Source of the DNA: an uncultured Collinsella sp.
Lineage (GTDB): Bacteria > Actinomycetota > Coriobacteriia > Coriobacteriales > Coriobacteriaceae
NCBI GenBank assembly: GCA_902493145.1
Contig: CABUOA010000004.1
Location: forward strand, 1 to 64,000
Direction of reading: 5' to 3'
DNA length: 64,000 nucleotides
The translations under genes were made by a program, and so were the position numbers. Of the stretch, positions 50,282 through 59,421 are shown piece after piece. Positions within the stretch are counted from its first letter, which is position 1, and each line of letters opens with the position of its first letter. The notes under the pieces are model-generated. The model did no database searches. It worked only from the letters and a program-made list of their open reading frames with translations, and was not told the origin of the DNA.

Positions 50282-51133
50282 TTAGTCAATCAGATATTTC
50301 TCGAATGCGGCCATGTTCTTGGCATCAGCCGCCGCCGGGTCATCGTAGTAACGGCCGTCCGTAATTTCCTGGCCCAGCATGCCGTCGAAACCATGGACGT
50401 TGAGTGTGGCAACGAAGGCGTCCATATCGTGCTTGCCATCGCCCCACACCAGATGGCCATACGGGTCACCGTCGATAAAGTGCATCTCGTGAATTGCCCC
50501 ATCACCAAAGGTGGCAAACCAGTCCTCGAGCGTCTCGCCAGCAACGCCCATCGCGGTTGTATCAACCATGGGCTGTAAATACGGGCTCGCGACCTCGTCA
50601 ATCATGCGCTTCGCATCGGAAACCGTCGTCACAAGGTTGCTCTCCTCGGGACGCAGGCTTTCCATCGTAAGCACCAGACCGTGCTCGCCGGCATACTCCG
50701 CCAGAATGGACAAGTGCTCGCGGCTGCGCTTCCAGGCTTCCTCGCGGTCCTCGTCCCAGTCGCCCCAGCCCGAGTTGACGGACATACGGTCGCACCCAAG
50801 TACCTCGGCAAGCTCAATGCCGTGCTTAAAGTACGCCAGGCTGCGCTGTTCATGCAGCGGCTTGCGTGCGCAGTACTGCCAAGGATAGACAACATTCTCG
50901 GGGCACAGAGTACGATACCTAAGCCCACGGTCTGCAGCCTTTTTCGCCAGGACCTCAGCCTCAAAGTAGCCCGTATGGTCGAGCGTCACATGCGGCTCTG
51001 CGCACCACAGCTCAATGGACTCAAAGCCCAAACGCTGCTGCACATCAAGGAAGTAATCGAGCGACCACATGATGTAGTGGATATTCATGCCCGCAATCTG
51101 TTCGCGGCGCAGCGTCGGCTTGGATTCAGACAT
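50282..51133 (-). CDS. frlC: Fructoselysine 3-epimerase-like TIM barrel protein
   Basis: AP-endonuclease-2-type TIM barrel epimerase, 283 residues. GFESIELWCAEPHVTLD (about 36), SVNSGWGDWDEDREEAW (about 118), VLTMESLRPEESNLV (about 152, metal Glu), VDTTAMGV (about 190) and LGQEITDGRYYDD (about 253) line the active site. FrlC interconverts psicoselysine and fructoselysine. It starts 1 nt after the amidohydrolase stop, with its AAGGAGG inside that gene. Confidence 0.85.
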   Translation of the reverse strand: MSESKPTLRREQIAGMNIHYIMWSLDYFLDVQQRLGFESIELWCAEPHVTLDHTGYFEAEVLAKKAADRGLRYRTLCPENVVYPWQYCARKPLHEQRSLAYFKHGIELAEVLGCDRMSVNSGWGDWDEDREEAWKRSREHLSILAEYAGEHGLVLTMESLRPEESNLVTTVSDAKRMIDEVASPYLQPMVDTTAMGVAGETLEDWFATFGDGAIHEMHFIDGDPYGHLVWGDGKHDMDAFVATLNVHGFDGMLGQEITDGRYYDDPAAADAKNMAAFEKYLID

Positions 51134-51134
51134 C

Positions 51135-52718
51135 TTATGCCTCCTTATTTCGATCGAACACGATTTGTCCGTCCGACATCGTCATATCAACCGCAAGATC
51201 GCGTGCGTCGCGATAATCGAGGTCAAACACATCCCGATCGAGCACGCAGATATCGGCAAGCTTGCCGACCTCGAGCGTACCCAGCTCATCTTCGCGCATC
51301 AGATCGTACGCGCCCCCGGCAGTCCAAGCGCGCAAGAGCTCGACAAGCGTCAGCGTGTTGACCTCATTCACGGGCAGTCCGTCGGCGAAGAATCCGCCGC
51401 ACGCGCTGTAGATTGACTCGCCCAGGCTCGGAATCAACAGCGGCAAATCCGTTCCACAGCACACCGTGCATCCGGAATCTTCCATGCCGCGGCGATTCCA
51501 GCTGTGCAAAAGTCGCGTCTCGCCAATTTGTCGACGCATCATCGACAGGCAATCCTCGCGCCGGTCCAGCGTCAGAATCTGCGGATAGACCTCGCAAATT
51601 CCACCTAACTTGCCAAACTCGACAAGATCGGTCGGGTCAGAGTTCTCGAGATCGGTAATCGCATGGCGGCGAAGCATCCGTCCATGCTCGTCTCGAGGCA
51701 GCGAGGCATAGAGCGCCACGGTGCGACGAACGGCGCCATCACCCTGGCAATGCAAGGAATATCGGAAGCCGTCAGCATCAATTGCACGCAGCTCGCTTTC
51801 AATCAGATCCCACTCTGGCTCCTCGACGACCGTCTTGCCGGCAGCGCCCGCATCGGCCGTATCCTCATAGGGGTCAATCATCTCGGCAAGCCCCGCCCAT
51901 ACGCCGCGATCGGTCATACGGTTGAAGCCAGAAAAACGAACGAACGGTCCCCGGAAGCGCTCTCGTGCCTCGCGAGCATATGCCAGATTTGCACCAGCGC
52001 CCACCGGCTGCGACATCATAGAGACGCGAACCGTCAGCTCGCCAGATTCCTCACGGCGAGCCATTTCGTCGGCAAAGCCGTAGTAGTCATCAAACGCCAT
52101 CTCCTTGATGGCGGTAACGCCGCGCTCGTTAAGCATGCTCATGTAGTCCGAATACCCCGCGCGCACCTCGGGCAACGCGAGGAAATCGCTCATCATGCGC
52201 CAGATCTTCTCGGCATAGCACGCCTGCGGTGTAAAACCGTATCGCGCACTGGCGGCAGCATTGAGAACGCAGGTCTCCGCGCCCGGTGTAAAGCAGACGA
52301 CAGGGATATCACCAAAAAACTCGTCAAACACAGCTGCCGTATTTGCGTTCTCGGCATCCGATGCCAACGTTTCGGATAGGTTGTGGCCAAAAGCCGCCGC
52401 GCAATCCGGATGATCTTCTTTCCATGCACGCAAGAGCGACACGGCCTCTTTGGCATCATCGATGCCGGACAGATCAGACCCCAACGTCCGCAGCGCCCAG
52501 CCTGTATAGAAGGTATGTACATCGATCAGACCAGGCATGACGGTGCGGTCGCCCAGATCAACTACCTCGTCCGCCTGGGTCAAATACGAAGCCACCTCAC
52601 ACTTGGTGCCAACCGCCTCAATTCGATTGCCACGGACCGCTACGAAACCTTCAAACGGCAGGTCCCCCGTACCGGTAAAGACGCTCTTAGACGTCAGGAC
52701 CGTTAAACGATCAGACAT
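51135..52718 (-). CDS. YtcJ-like amidohydrolase of the fructoselysine operon
   Basis: Amidohydrolase-superfamily protein of 527 residues. VMPGLIDVHTFYTGW occupies the usual strand-1 site, but the second histidine of the HxH pair is replaced by Phe (VHTF). DGFRYSLHCQGDGAVRRTVALY (about 310), RRHAITDLENSDP (about 345) and CCGTDLPLLIPSLG (about 445) supply the later His and Asp ligands. The end (LGTLEVGKLADICVLDRDVFDLD) is standard. Not part of the E. coli or B. subtilis frl operons. It may remove acyl or peptide groups from glycated amino acids before the kinase (inference). Confidence 0.78.
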   Translation of the reverse strand: MSDRLTVLTSKSVFTGTGDLPFEGFVAVRGNRIEAVGTKCEVASYLTQADEVVDLGDRTVMPGLIDVHTFYTGWALRTLGSDLSGIDDAKEAVSLLRAWKEDHPDCAAAFGHNLSETLASDAENANTAAVFDEFFGDIPVVCFTPGAETCVLNAAASARYGFTPQACYAEKIWRMMSDFLALPEVRAGYSDYMSMLNERGVTAIKEMAFDDYYGFADEMARREESGELTVRVSMMSQPVGAGANLAYAREARERFRGPFVRFSGFNRMTDRGVWAGLAEMIDPYEDTADAGAAGKTVVEEPEWDLIESELRAIDADGFRYSLHCQGDGAVRRTVALYASLPRDEHGRMLRRHAITDLENSDPTDLVEFGKLGGICEVYPQILTLDRREDCLSMMRRQIGETRLLHSWNRRGMEDSGCTVCCGTDLPLLIPSLGESIYSACGGFFADGLPVNEVNTLTLVELLRAWTAGGAYDLMREDELGTLEVGKLADICVLDRDVFDLDYRDARDLAVDMTMSDGQIVFDRNKEA

Positions 52719-52727
52719 CACAACCAC

Positions 52728-54191
52728 CTACACCGGAAGCATGCCAGAGATTGCCGTTACGATCAGGCCAAAGACGACCATAAAAATGAAGAACTTCCAA
52801 ATGGTCTTCCACCATTGACCAAACGAGATCTTTGCCACGGCAAGACCGGCAACCGTCATGCCCGCCACGGGACTGATGGTGTTGATGGTCTGATTAGCAA
52901 ACTGGAGCGCGGTAACGGCGGCTTCGGGATTGAGGCCCATAAGCTCGGTCAGCGGACCCATGACGGGCATGGTGAGCGCCGCAAGTCCAGAGCTCGAGGG
53001 AACCAGCAAAGAGAGCAGGCCAAGGACGATATACATAAACGTGGTGTAGACGGCGGCAGGTGCACCGGCCAGTGCAGTAGCGAGCGCCTGGAGGATGGTG
53101 TCGATGATCATGCCACCCTCTGCAATGACCAAGATGCCGCGAGCGATGCCGATGACGATGGCGGCGTACGCAAAGTCGGCAATGCCTTTAACGAACTCCT
53201 CGGCGATCGTCTGCTGGTCAAGGCCGCCCAGGATACCGGCAAGCAAGCCCATACCAAGGAACACGGCGGAAATCTCATTCATGTACCAGCCCTGGGTAAC
53301 AAGACCCCAGACGATAATGCCCATACCGCAGGCAAAATCGATAAGCACGAGCTTCTGACGGGTAGTGAACTCTTCCTCGATGGAGGCATCGGTCACGGAA
53401 AACTCAACACGCTTGAGCTTGTCGTCCTCGTACGTAATGGACGACTCGGGGTTTTTCTTGACACGCATGGCATAGCGCATGGCCCACGCGATACCGACGG
53501 CAGTGAAGATGACCCAAGAAACGGCGCGCAGCCACAGCTGAGGATTGCCCTCGATACCAATGATGCCTTGGGCGATCAAAACATTAAACGGGTCGATGGT
53601 CGAAGCACAATATCCCAGGTTAGGACCAAGGAAGCAGATGATAAACGCCGTCATCGAGTCATACCCGATACCCATCATGATGGGAATGAAGATGGCATAG
53701 AACGGCAGGGCTTCCTCAGACATACCAAACGTAGTGCCGCAAATGGACAGCAACGTCATCGTGATGGGAATGATGAGGATGTCCTTGTTCTTGAGCTTTT
53801 TAATCACACGGCTCATGCCGGCATTCAAAGCGTTGGTCTTGGTGATGACTGCGAACGATCCGCCAATCAATAAGACGAACGCAACGACGTCGGCAGCCTC
53901 CTGGATGCCCTTAGTAGGCGCTTGCAGGACCGCAAAGATATCCTGGCCCAGATTGATGGTCTCGCCGGTCTCGGAATCGGTGTAGTTCTTATCGACCTGT
54001 TCATAGGTTCCAGCAACGGCGACTTCACGCTCGCCCGCCGCTGTCGAAATCGTCTTGCGCTGATACTGACCAGAGGGAACGATCCAAGTCAGGACCGCAA
54101 AGACAACGATCAGCAAGAACATGATCGTATAGACATGCGGTAATTTGAACTTAAAACGTCTGTTTGTCTTCTTCGCCTTCGTATCTGACAT
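52728..54191 (-). CDS. YfcC-family secondary transporter
   Basis: Integral membrane protein of 487 residues with about 12 helices, in the ion-transporter/AbgT-like superfamily represented by E. coli YfcC. The N-terminus is basic (KAKKTNRRFKFK) and followed by a first helix. GMSEEALPFYAIFIPIMMGIG and LVPSSSGLAALTMPVMGPLTEL near 400 are the conserved re-entrant-like motifs. GGAGG lies 5 nt before ATG 54191. As first gene of the operon it probably imports the glycated amino acid. E. coli uses an APC-type FrlA instead. Confidence 0.85.
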   Translation of the reverse strand: MSDTKAKKTNRRFKFKLPHVYTIMFLLIVVFAVLTWIVPSGQYQRKTISTAAGEREVAVAGTYEQVDKNYTDSETGETINLGQDIFAVLQAPTKGIQEAADVVAFVLLIGGSFAVITKTNALNAGMSRVIKKLKNKDILIIPITMTLLSICGTTFGMSEEALPFYAIFIPIMMGIGYDSMTAFIICFLGPNLGYCASTIDPFNVLIAQGIIGIEGNPQLWLRAVSWVIFTAVGIAWAMRYAMRVKKNPESSITYEDDKLKRVEFSVTDASIEEEFTTRQKLVLIDFACGMGIIVWGLVTQGWYMNEISAVFLGMGLLAGILGGLDQQTIAEEFVKGIADFAYAAIVIGIARGILVIAEGGMIIDTILQALATALAGAPAAVYTTFMYIVLGLLSLLVPSSSGLAALTMPVMGPLTELMGLNPEAAVTALQFANQTINTISPVAGMTVAGLAVAKISFGQWWKTIWKFFIFMVVFGLIVTAISGMLPV

Positions 54192-54361
54192 AGATACCTC
54201 CAAAGAACTCGAGACTGCATCACATCTCGCTTCAACGCCTGCGCAAGGCAAACGTTCTATGACGTTCCATAGATTACCAGCAGCTTTTCCCATCATCAAG
54301 ATAATTTCAAACTGATTGCCGCGACGCGGTTGAACGGTTGCGTTCGCGCCGTGAACGGTAT

Positions 54362-54397
54362 GGAAACGCCCGGTGAGATAATCCACCGGGCGTTTCC
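54362..54397 (-). terminator. Terminator of the GntR gene
   Basis: GGAAACGCCCGGTG / CACCGGGCGTTTCC, 14-bp perfect stem, 13-48 nt after the stop on the minus strand. It separates the regulator from the transporter operon. Confidence 0.85.
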
Positions 54398-54409
54398 ATT
54401 CGCAATGTC

Positions 54410-55153
54410 CTAGATGTCAAAAACGTAGCGAGACCCAATGATCCGCTGACGACCGATGATAAACGGCCGCCGCTGCTCATCGAAAAAGAAGGCTTCCATA
54501 TAAAACAAGGGTTCGCCAACGGGAACTGCCAACAGTCGAGCGACCTCGGGCGACGCGCACGCGATCTCGAGCGTGCACGGGTCGGTAAACGCGGGCGTGC
54601 GGCCCGTCCGGTTGCGCACGAACTCAAAAATGGATTGGTTAGATAGAGGTGCCGTTGATAGATAGGCGTTGTCCTCGTAAACGTATATGTTGTTCTCGAG
54701 CATGACAGGGACGCCATCGGCAGTACGCACACGCTCAACGCAAATCAAATCAGTTCCAACGGGAACACCAAAGAACTGCGCTTCGGTAGAATCTGCCGGC
54801 AGTATCTTTCTCGAAATGACGCACGCCCCCGGCTCCATTCCGTTAACGCGGCATGCGTCCGAAAAACTCTGGACGTCATCCTTCTGGCGAATCTTGCGCT
54901 TGAGCTTGGGGGCATTGACAAACGTGCCTTTCCCCTGCCGCTTCGTTAGATAGCCCTGCTGGACGAGCTCCTCAATAGCGCGTCGCACGGTAACGCGGCC
55001 AACTTTATAGTTCTCAGCCAATTCGAATTCGTTGGGTATCCGCGCGCCCGCCTTGTAGGCACCGGAATTGATTTCGTTTTTAATGATATCGATAACCTGT
55101 TGGTACAGCGGTATCGCTGCTTTACCGTCAGTTAGTCCTTCAGTCGGTGGCAT
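54410..55153 (-). CDS. GntR/HutC-family regulator with UTRA domain
   Basis: Regulator of 247 residues. The winged HTH (PLYQQVIDIIKNEINSGAYKAG then NYKVGRVTVRRAIEELVQQGYL) occupies residues 15-75, and a UTRA ligand domain follows (PVMLENNIYV, PLFYMEAFFFDEQRRPFIIGRQ). It lies just upstream of the fructoselysine-type operon in the same orientation, like FrlR, so it is likely its repressor with a phosphorylated Amadori compound as inducer (inference). Confidence 0.88.
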   Translation of the reverse strand: MPPTEGLTDGKAAIPLYQQVIDIIKNEINSGAYKAGARIPNEFELAENYKVGRVTVRRAIEELVQQGYLTKRQGKGTFVNAPKLKRKIRQKDDVQSFSDACRVNGMEPGACVISRKILPADSTEAQFFGVPVGTDLICVERVRTADGVPVMLENNIYVYEDNAYLSTAPLSNQSIFEFVRNRTGRTPAFTDPCTLEIACASPEVARLLAVPVGEPLFYMEAFFFDEQRRPFIIGRQRIIGSRYVFDI

Positions 55154-55181
55154 ATACCCTCTCCCAGCCCAATTAAGTCAA

Positions 55182-55222
55182 AAGCGGGCTTAAGGGCATT
55201 CAACAAGCCCTTAAGCCCGCAT
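55182..55222 (-). terminator. Terminator of the HAD phosphatase gene
   Basis: GCGGGCTTAAGGGC (55184-55197) / GCCCTTAAGCCCGC (55207-55220), perfect 14 bp, followed by TTTTGAC on the minus strand. Confidence 0.88.
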
Positions 55223-55303
55223 TAGCATAAAGTATGCTTGCTGTCGCACCAAAATGTCGGGTATTTACTCATCTGACCCGAAAAACGCGCAACTACCGCG
55301 CTC

Positions 55304-55963
55304 CTAAGAAAGCGTGAGCAGCTCCGGCAGCTGGTCGATAATCTTGTCCGCGGCATCCTGGCTAAAGCCAAAGCGCTCCTCGCGCTTGGCAATAACTGTC
55401 AGGCCGGCTCGCTTGCCGGCAGTGATGCCAGGCACCGAATCCTCAACGCAGCAGCAGCGATTCGCGGGCAGCCCCAGCAGGTCCAGCGCATGCAGGTAGA
55501 TGTCGGGCTCGGGCTTGCTCTCCTTAAACTGCTCGCCGCTCACCACATACTCAAAGGCATCCGACAGCCCGCACGCATTGAGCACTTCCTCGATGCTATC
55601 CATGGGAGACGAGCTGGCAAGCGCCACGCGAACGCCACGGCGCGGCAGCTCTCGAATCGTATCCACGGCGCCTGGGTTAATCAAAGCCTGATAGTCGCGC
55701 GGACGCTTATGCGCCCACTCGTCCCAACGGATCAACGCTTCCTCGCCAGTTAAATGCCCCTTCCCGGCGCGCTCAAACCAATCGACCAGCATACGCAGGA
55801 AGAACTGATGCGAGGTACCAACCTGCCCGTTCAACTCCTCTTGAGTCAGGTTAAGTCCAAGCTCCTTGGCAAACGCGGCAGTCTCGCCCAGGTAGTAATA
55901 CTCGGTATCGACAATGACGCCGTCCATGTCAAAGATAACGGCGTCGAACGGAAATGCGGACAC
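55304..55963 (-). CDS. HAD-family phosphatase / phosphoglucomutase-like
   Basis: HAD hydrolase of 219 residues in the beta-phosphoglucomutase-like group. AVIFDMDGVIVDTE (motif I), VALASSSPMDSIEEVL (motif II), KPEPDIYLHAL (motif III) and CCVEDSVPGITAGKRAG (motif IV) are all present. GTG 55963 follows GGGAGG at a good distance; an ATG at 56011 would start inside the upstream terminator. Substrate unknown, usually a sugar phosphate. Confidence 0.87.
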   Translation of the reverse strand: MSAFPFDAVIFDMDGVIVDTEYYYLGETAAFAKELGLNLTQEELNGQVGTSHQFFLRMLVDWFERAGKGHLTGEEALIRWDEWAHKRPRDYQALINPGAVDTIRELPRRGVRVALASSSPMDSIEEVLNACGLSDAFEYVVSGEQFKESKPEPDIYLHALDLLGLPANRCCCVEDSVPGITAGKRAGLTVIAKREERFGFSQDAADKIIDQLPELLTLS

Positions 55964-55975
55964 GGCACCCTCCCT

Positions 55976-56006
55976 AACAAAAGGGCGCCCGCAAGCGGAC
56001 GCCCGA
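55976..56006 (-). terminator. Terminator of the Cof-type phosphatase gene
   Basis: GGGCGTCCGC / GCGGGCGCCC stem with a 2-nt loop, followed by TTTTGTT on the minus strand. It ends about 15 nt before the GTG of the next gene. Confidence 0.8.
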
Positions 56007-56026
56007 GCCATGCACTATCGGCGATT

Positions 56027-56869
56027 CTAGCCCAGCAGCTTATTCAGCGCCACCGCAATACCGTCTTCGTTGTTATTGGCGGTCACCATCTGGGCCACAG
56101 CCTTAACCTCATCGACGGCGTTGCCCATGGCAACACCGGTGCCGGCCCACTCAATCATAGACTTGTCGTTCTGGCCGTCGCCAAACGATACGACCTCGCT
56201 GGCATCGATGCCGAGCTTGGGCAGGGCACCCTCGAGCGCGCGGGCCTTGTCAATACCGGGCGCCGTGTACTCAAAGTACCAGTCGGCCGTAAACATACCC
56301 GAAAGCGTCTGGGTAAAGGGCGCGTACATCTCCTCGTAATGCGCTTGCAGATAGGCCGGGTCGCCCGCCGTCAGCAGCTTGTCCACGGGATAAGCATCAG
56401 CGACCTCATGCAGGCTCTCCACCTCGCGAATCTTAAGATCGCACGCGTCGCGCTCATACTTGACGATGTTTTTCTGCGAGCCATCCGGCAGCGTAATCAT
56501 GCAATGGTACGAGTCCTCGACGTGCAAATCGCGACCGAGCGAAATCATAGGGATCACGTCAAAATTACGCAGGTGATCAATCAGGCGATGCAATTCGTCG
56601 GCAGGCATAGCCTGATCGAACAGCACCTCGTCGGTCTGGGCATCGACGACGTGTGCGCCGTTAAAGGCCACCAGCAGACCGTCATGGTTTTGAAGGTCGA
56701 GCTCCTGCGCCAAGGCGTGCAGCCCCCATGCGGGACGGCCCGACGCCAAGATGAGCTTAATGCCCGACTCCTGCGCAGCGAGCAGCTTCTCGCGCGTACG
56801 CGGGCTAATCACTTTCTGGTCGTTGGTGAGCGTACCGTCAATATCCATCGCGATGGCTTTGATTGCCAT
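56027..56869 (-). CDS. Cof-type HAD-IIB phosphatase
   Basis: HAD-IIB (Cof) hydrolase of 280 residues. IKAIAMDIDGTLTNDQKVIS is motif I, LILASGRPAWGLHAL motif II, and VVSFGDGQNDKSMIEWAGTGVAMGNA motif IV with the typical Cof ending. Acts on sugar phosphates or cofactor phosphates. GGGAGG precedes ATG 56869; a longer frame starts at 56956. Confidence 0.9.
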   Translation of the reverse strand: MAIKAIAMDIDGTLTNDQKVISPRTREKLLAAQESGIKLILASGRPAWGLHALAQELDLQNHDGLLVAFNGAHVVDAQTDEVLFDQAMPADELHRLIDHLRNFDVIPMISLGRDLHVEDSYHCMITLPDGSQKNIVKYERDACDLKIREVESLHEVADAYPVDKLLTAGDPAYLQAHYEEMYAPFTQTLSGMFTADWYFEYTAPGIDKARALEGALPKLGIDASEVVSFGDGQNDKSMIEWAGTGVAMGNAVDEVKAVAQMVTANNNEDGIAVALNKLLG

Positions 56870-57018
56870 ATATGCCTCCCTGTCATTGAATAACCTTGTC
56901 TGAGTCATCATACAGAACAGCCACCGCGACTCCGTTTGCAACGGGAAAAATGTCATATTGTCCCGAACATGAACGGCGTGTGGTCGTGAAGCTTTATCGC
57001 TCAGGTCAAATACGTCTG

Positions 57019-57693
57019 CTAGCGACGCTCATCCGTCGGTGCGCCCTCGACGATCGCGATGCCCGCCGATGCACCTAACGCGCTGGCGCCGGCCTCGATG
57101 AATGCGCAAGCCTCTTCGTAATTATGGATACCGCCCGCCGCCTTGATTGCCACGGCATCGCCGAGCACCTCGTGCATCAGCCGCACGTCCTCGAGCTTAG
57201 CACCGCCAAAGCTTCTGCCGGTCGATGTCTTAAGGAATCCCGGCTTGGCCTCCAGCGCGATCTCGCATACACGGCGCTTGGCGGCGTCGTCGCCGTCCAG
57301 CTTGCACATCTCGACGATTACCTTGTCAGTGATGCCATGCGCGCGACAAAAATCAGCAATGGTAGTCATCTCGCGCTCGATGGCATCAAAATCGCGGTTC
57401 TCGATCGACCCCTGATTCAAAACGTAGTCAATCTCGGTAAAGCCACACGCAGCGTATTCCTCAAACCTCGCAAGCTTCTCCTCAAGCGTCATAGTGCCCT
57501 GGGGAAAGTCGATGGCGCCGGCAAGGATGATGTCAGAGCCCTCGAGCATGGCGCGGCCCGTCTCGTACTCCTGAAGGTTCGCAAATACGCAGCGAAAGTT
57601 GTACTTTAACGCCTTCTCGACATACTGCTCAAACGTGTCCTCGGGGGCATCGATATAGTCGATGTATTTATTGATGGGTTTGGCAAGCGTCAT
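57019..57693 (-). CDS. deoC: Deoxyribose-phosphate aldolase
   Basis: Class I aldolase of 224 residues splitting deoxyribose 5-phosphate into glyceraldehyde 3-phosphate and acetaldehyde. EIDYVLNQGSIENRD, VIVEMCKLDGDD, PGFLKTSTGRSFGGA (Schiff-base Lys, about 153) and VAIKAAGGIHNYEEA (second Lys, about 180) match DeoC. AAGGAGG precedes the ATG. A hairpin (57732-57753) and the palindrome at 57813-57832 lie upstream. Confidence 0.92.
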   Translation of the reverse strand: MTLAKPINKYIDYIDAPEDTFEQYVEKALKYNFRCVFANLQEYETGRAMLEGSDIILAGAIDFPQGTMTLEEKLARFEEYAACGFTEIDYVLNQGSIENRDFDAIEREMTTIADFCRAHGITDKVIVEMCKLDGDDAAKRRVCEIALEAKPGFLKTSTGRSFGGAKLEDVRLMHEVLGDAVAIKAAGGIHNYEEACAFIEAGASALGASAGIAIVEGAPTDERR

Positions 57694-57812
57694 GCTGGGC
57701 CTCCTTGTTCAGGACTGACAACCGATTCGTGGTTTCACGCGAAAAACCACGTTCAATGTACGCCCGACATGCAAGGACAGCGTCCGCATTCCGACAAGTG
57801 GTATGAAATTAG

Positions 57813-57832
57813 CTGTAAACGTATATTTACAG
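57813..57832. promoter_or_regulatory. 20-nt palindrome upstream of deoC
   Basis: CTGTAAACGTATATTTACAG has perfect 7-bp arms around CGTATA. It lies 120-140 nt upstream of deoC in otherwise empty sequence and is an operator candidate. Confidence 0.45.
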
Positions 57833-57908
57833 ACAGCGAATGGCACCGCACGCGGATGCCGACAGCAAGACATCCCCCCCTCAATACACCCTCATGCCCA
57901 TTTAAATA

Positions 57909-58012
57909 GCAAGGGACCCGTATCTGTTGGGATACGGGCCCCTTTCGGCCATGACCTATCTCAGCAACAAAGACTACTTGCGGTGAGCGCGGTAGAACTC
58001 GATCGCACCATC
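57909..58012 (-). pseudogene. Relict pgi 3' end with its terminator (left island boundary)
   Basis: On the minus strand 57974-58012 encodes the last residues of glucose-6-phosphate isomerase, IEFYRAHRK and stop, identical at protein level to the real pgi end at 61476. A terminator like that of pgi follows (57911-57944). The 95-nt block 57909-58003 matches 61410-61505 at about three quarters of positions by eye, in the same orientation. Similarity ends abruptly inside the pgi frame, as expected for one attachment-site copy of an element inserted at the pgi 3' end. Confidence 0.8.
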
Positions 58013-58467
58013 TTATCCGAGCCGGGGCACGTTCGCATAGCGTGGCGCGTGACGGTTGCAAAACCACCCCATTTGAAACAAACGCAAAAAAGTACTTGCA
58101 AAGACGCGTTCCGACATATAAGTTGATAAAAGACCGCCGTTGCGGTTTTAAGTAGATCGAGCATATGAAATTTCAGTTTTTAGCGTGTAAGAGAAAGAAG
58201 ATCGGCAAAGTACAACCCCAAACGCAATGACAACTTAATGAGGTAACTGCCACATGTGAGGCACCCAGGGCATTGCTGTCTCGATTTTGAGCACGATGCC
58301 TTCCGCCTTGCATGGGCCGTTCCATCCCGCCCCTGCAGCAACTGCCTCACGGGCTCATTGAAAACCGCATAGCACCCCAACGTCAGCACATCACCCACGG
58401 CAAGCACATCACTCACGACAACCAACACATCAACAAACAGCACGAACATCAACCGATTGGAGAAGCT
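58013..58467 (+). other. Intergenic left end of the island
   Basis: No convincing gene. TTGCAA with TATAAG about 15 nt on (about 58095-58125) is a weak promoter candidate, followed by a small ACCGC-CGTT-GCGGT-TTTA hairpin (about 58131-58148). Near 58385-58460 irregular CACATCA/CACGA-like repeats run up to the ribosome-binding site of the next gene. Confidence 0.4.
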
Positions 58468-59358
58468 ATGACAAACCACCACGCTGAAGACGGCGATAAG
58501 AAAAGCATTCTGGATGCCCGCATTGAGCGAGCATATGCAAACGAATATGACGCCGCCTTTGCCGCCGCGACCATCAAGAACTACGCGTCGCTACCGCTCG
58601 CGACGATCTTGGCCGACCACCCTCAACTGCTGAAGCGCTGCACAAAGATCATGGGCGACCCCGACATTCGCAAGCTGACAGACCCCTATGCCCCAAAACG
58701 CGACAACGATTCGTACGTTCTTACCGTAGGCTGCCTAGCCCATATGCTTACGGCGCTCGACACGAAACTCAAGCTCGAATGGGAACCCGACGAGCGTCAT
58801 GAACTCGAAAGCAAGCGGAACACCCTGCGCACCGCACTGTTCCTTCCGTTGGACGGCCTCAAGCGCTGCAACGTCGAGCTCAATACACAGGCGCGGCAAA
58901 AGCCCGGGACCACAGGGCAGAAAACTCCAAGACCCCATGCGGCCATCGTCGACCGCAACCGATATAACCGTATGACCGCGCATTTTTCTGCCGAGGGAGC
59001 AGCCATAAGGACGCTGATCGACCTGCTGTGCCTCCTGAGCATCAACGAGCTATTTGAGGGCTATCTCGCCCTTGTTCCCGCGACGGCACCCAAGTCGGTA
59101 GCAAAGATCATCGAGACCTGCAGACGCCAGTTTGAGCGCCATCGCAATGGCAGCGAGATGAACGCCAGCATCGCGCAGTACTACGCGGCTCATTACAAAA
59201 ATGACGGATGTGCCCCTGTCGAGCATCAGCTGCGGCTCGCCTACACCACGCCCGCCGCAACGCTCTATCGCTTTGGAGCCCTTGGCGCTTGCGAGCCGCA
59301 CGAACAGGCAGCCTGCCCCACAACCGAGCTCGATCTCAGGCTCGGACGAACCCTGTAG
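58468..59358 (+). CDS. Unknown protein of the ClpP/VirD4 island
   Basis: Soluble, mostly helical protein of 296 residues with no recognised family. The first 100 residues are rich in charged and Ala residues (SILDARIERAYANEYDAAFA). The middle has ELESKRNTLRTALFLPLDG and a basic GTTGQKTPRPHAAIVDRNRYN stretch, and the C-terminal part holds several Cys/His. GGAG precedes ATG 58468. It lies 63 nt upstream of the ClpP-like gene on the same strand, so probably one operon. Its codon use is less biased than that of the core genes, consistent with transfer. Confidence 0.65.
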   Translation: MTNHHAEDGDKKSILDARIERAYANEYDAAFAAATIKNYASLPLATILADHPQLLKRCTKIMGDPDIRKLTDPYAPKRDNDSYVLTVGCLAHMLTALDTKLKLEWEPDERHELESKRNTLRTALFLPLDGLKRCNVELNTQARQKPGTTGQKTPRPHAAIVDRNRYNRMTAHFSAEGAAIRTLIDLLCLLSINELFEGYLALVPATAPKSVAKIIETCRRQFERHRNGSEMNASIAQYYAAHYKNDGCAPVEHQLRLAYTTPAATLYRFGALGACEPHEQAACPTTELDLRLGRTL

Positions 59359-59421
59359 CCCGCCAGCCCCTCCGCGGGCAACAATCCTATTCCACAACAC
59401 AACCAACAGAAAGGAGTCCTC

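Noticed and set aside
58385..58460. Irregular CACATCA/CACGA repeats considered as a CRISPR remnant
   Set aside because: Units are short, unequal and without spacers; no cas genes are present.
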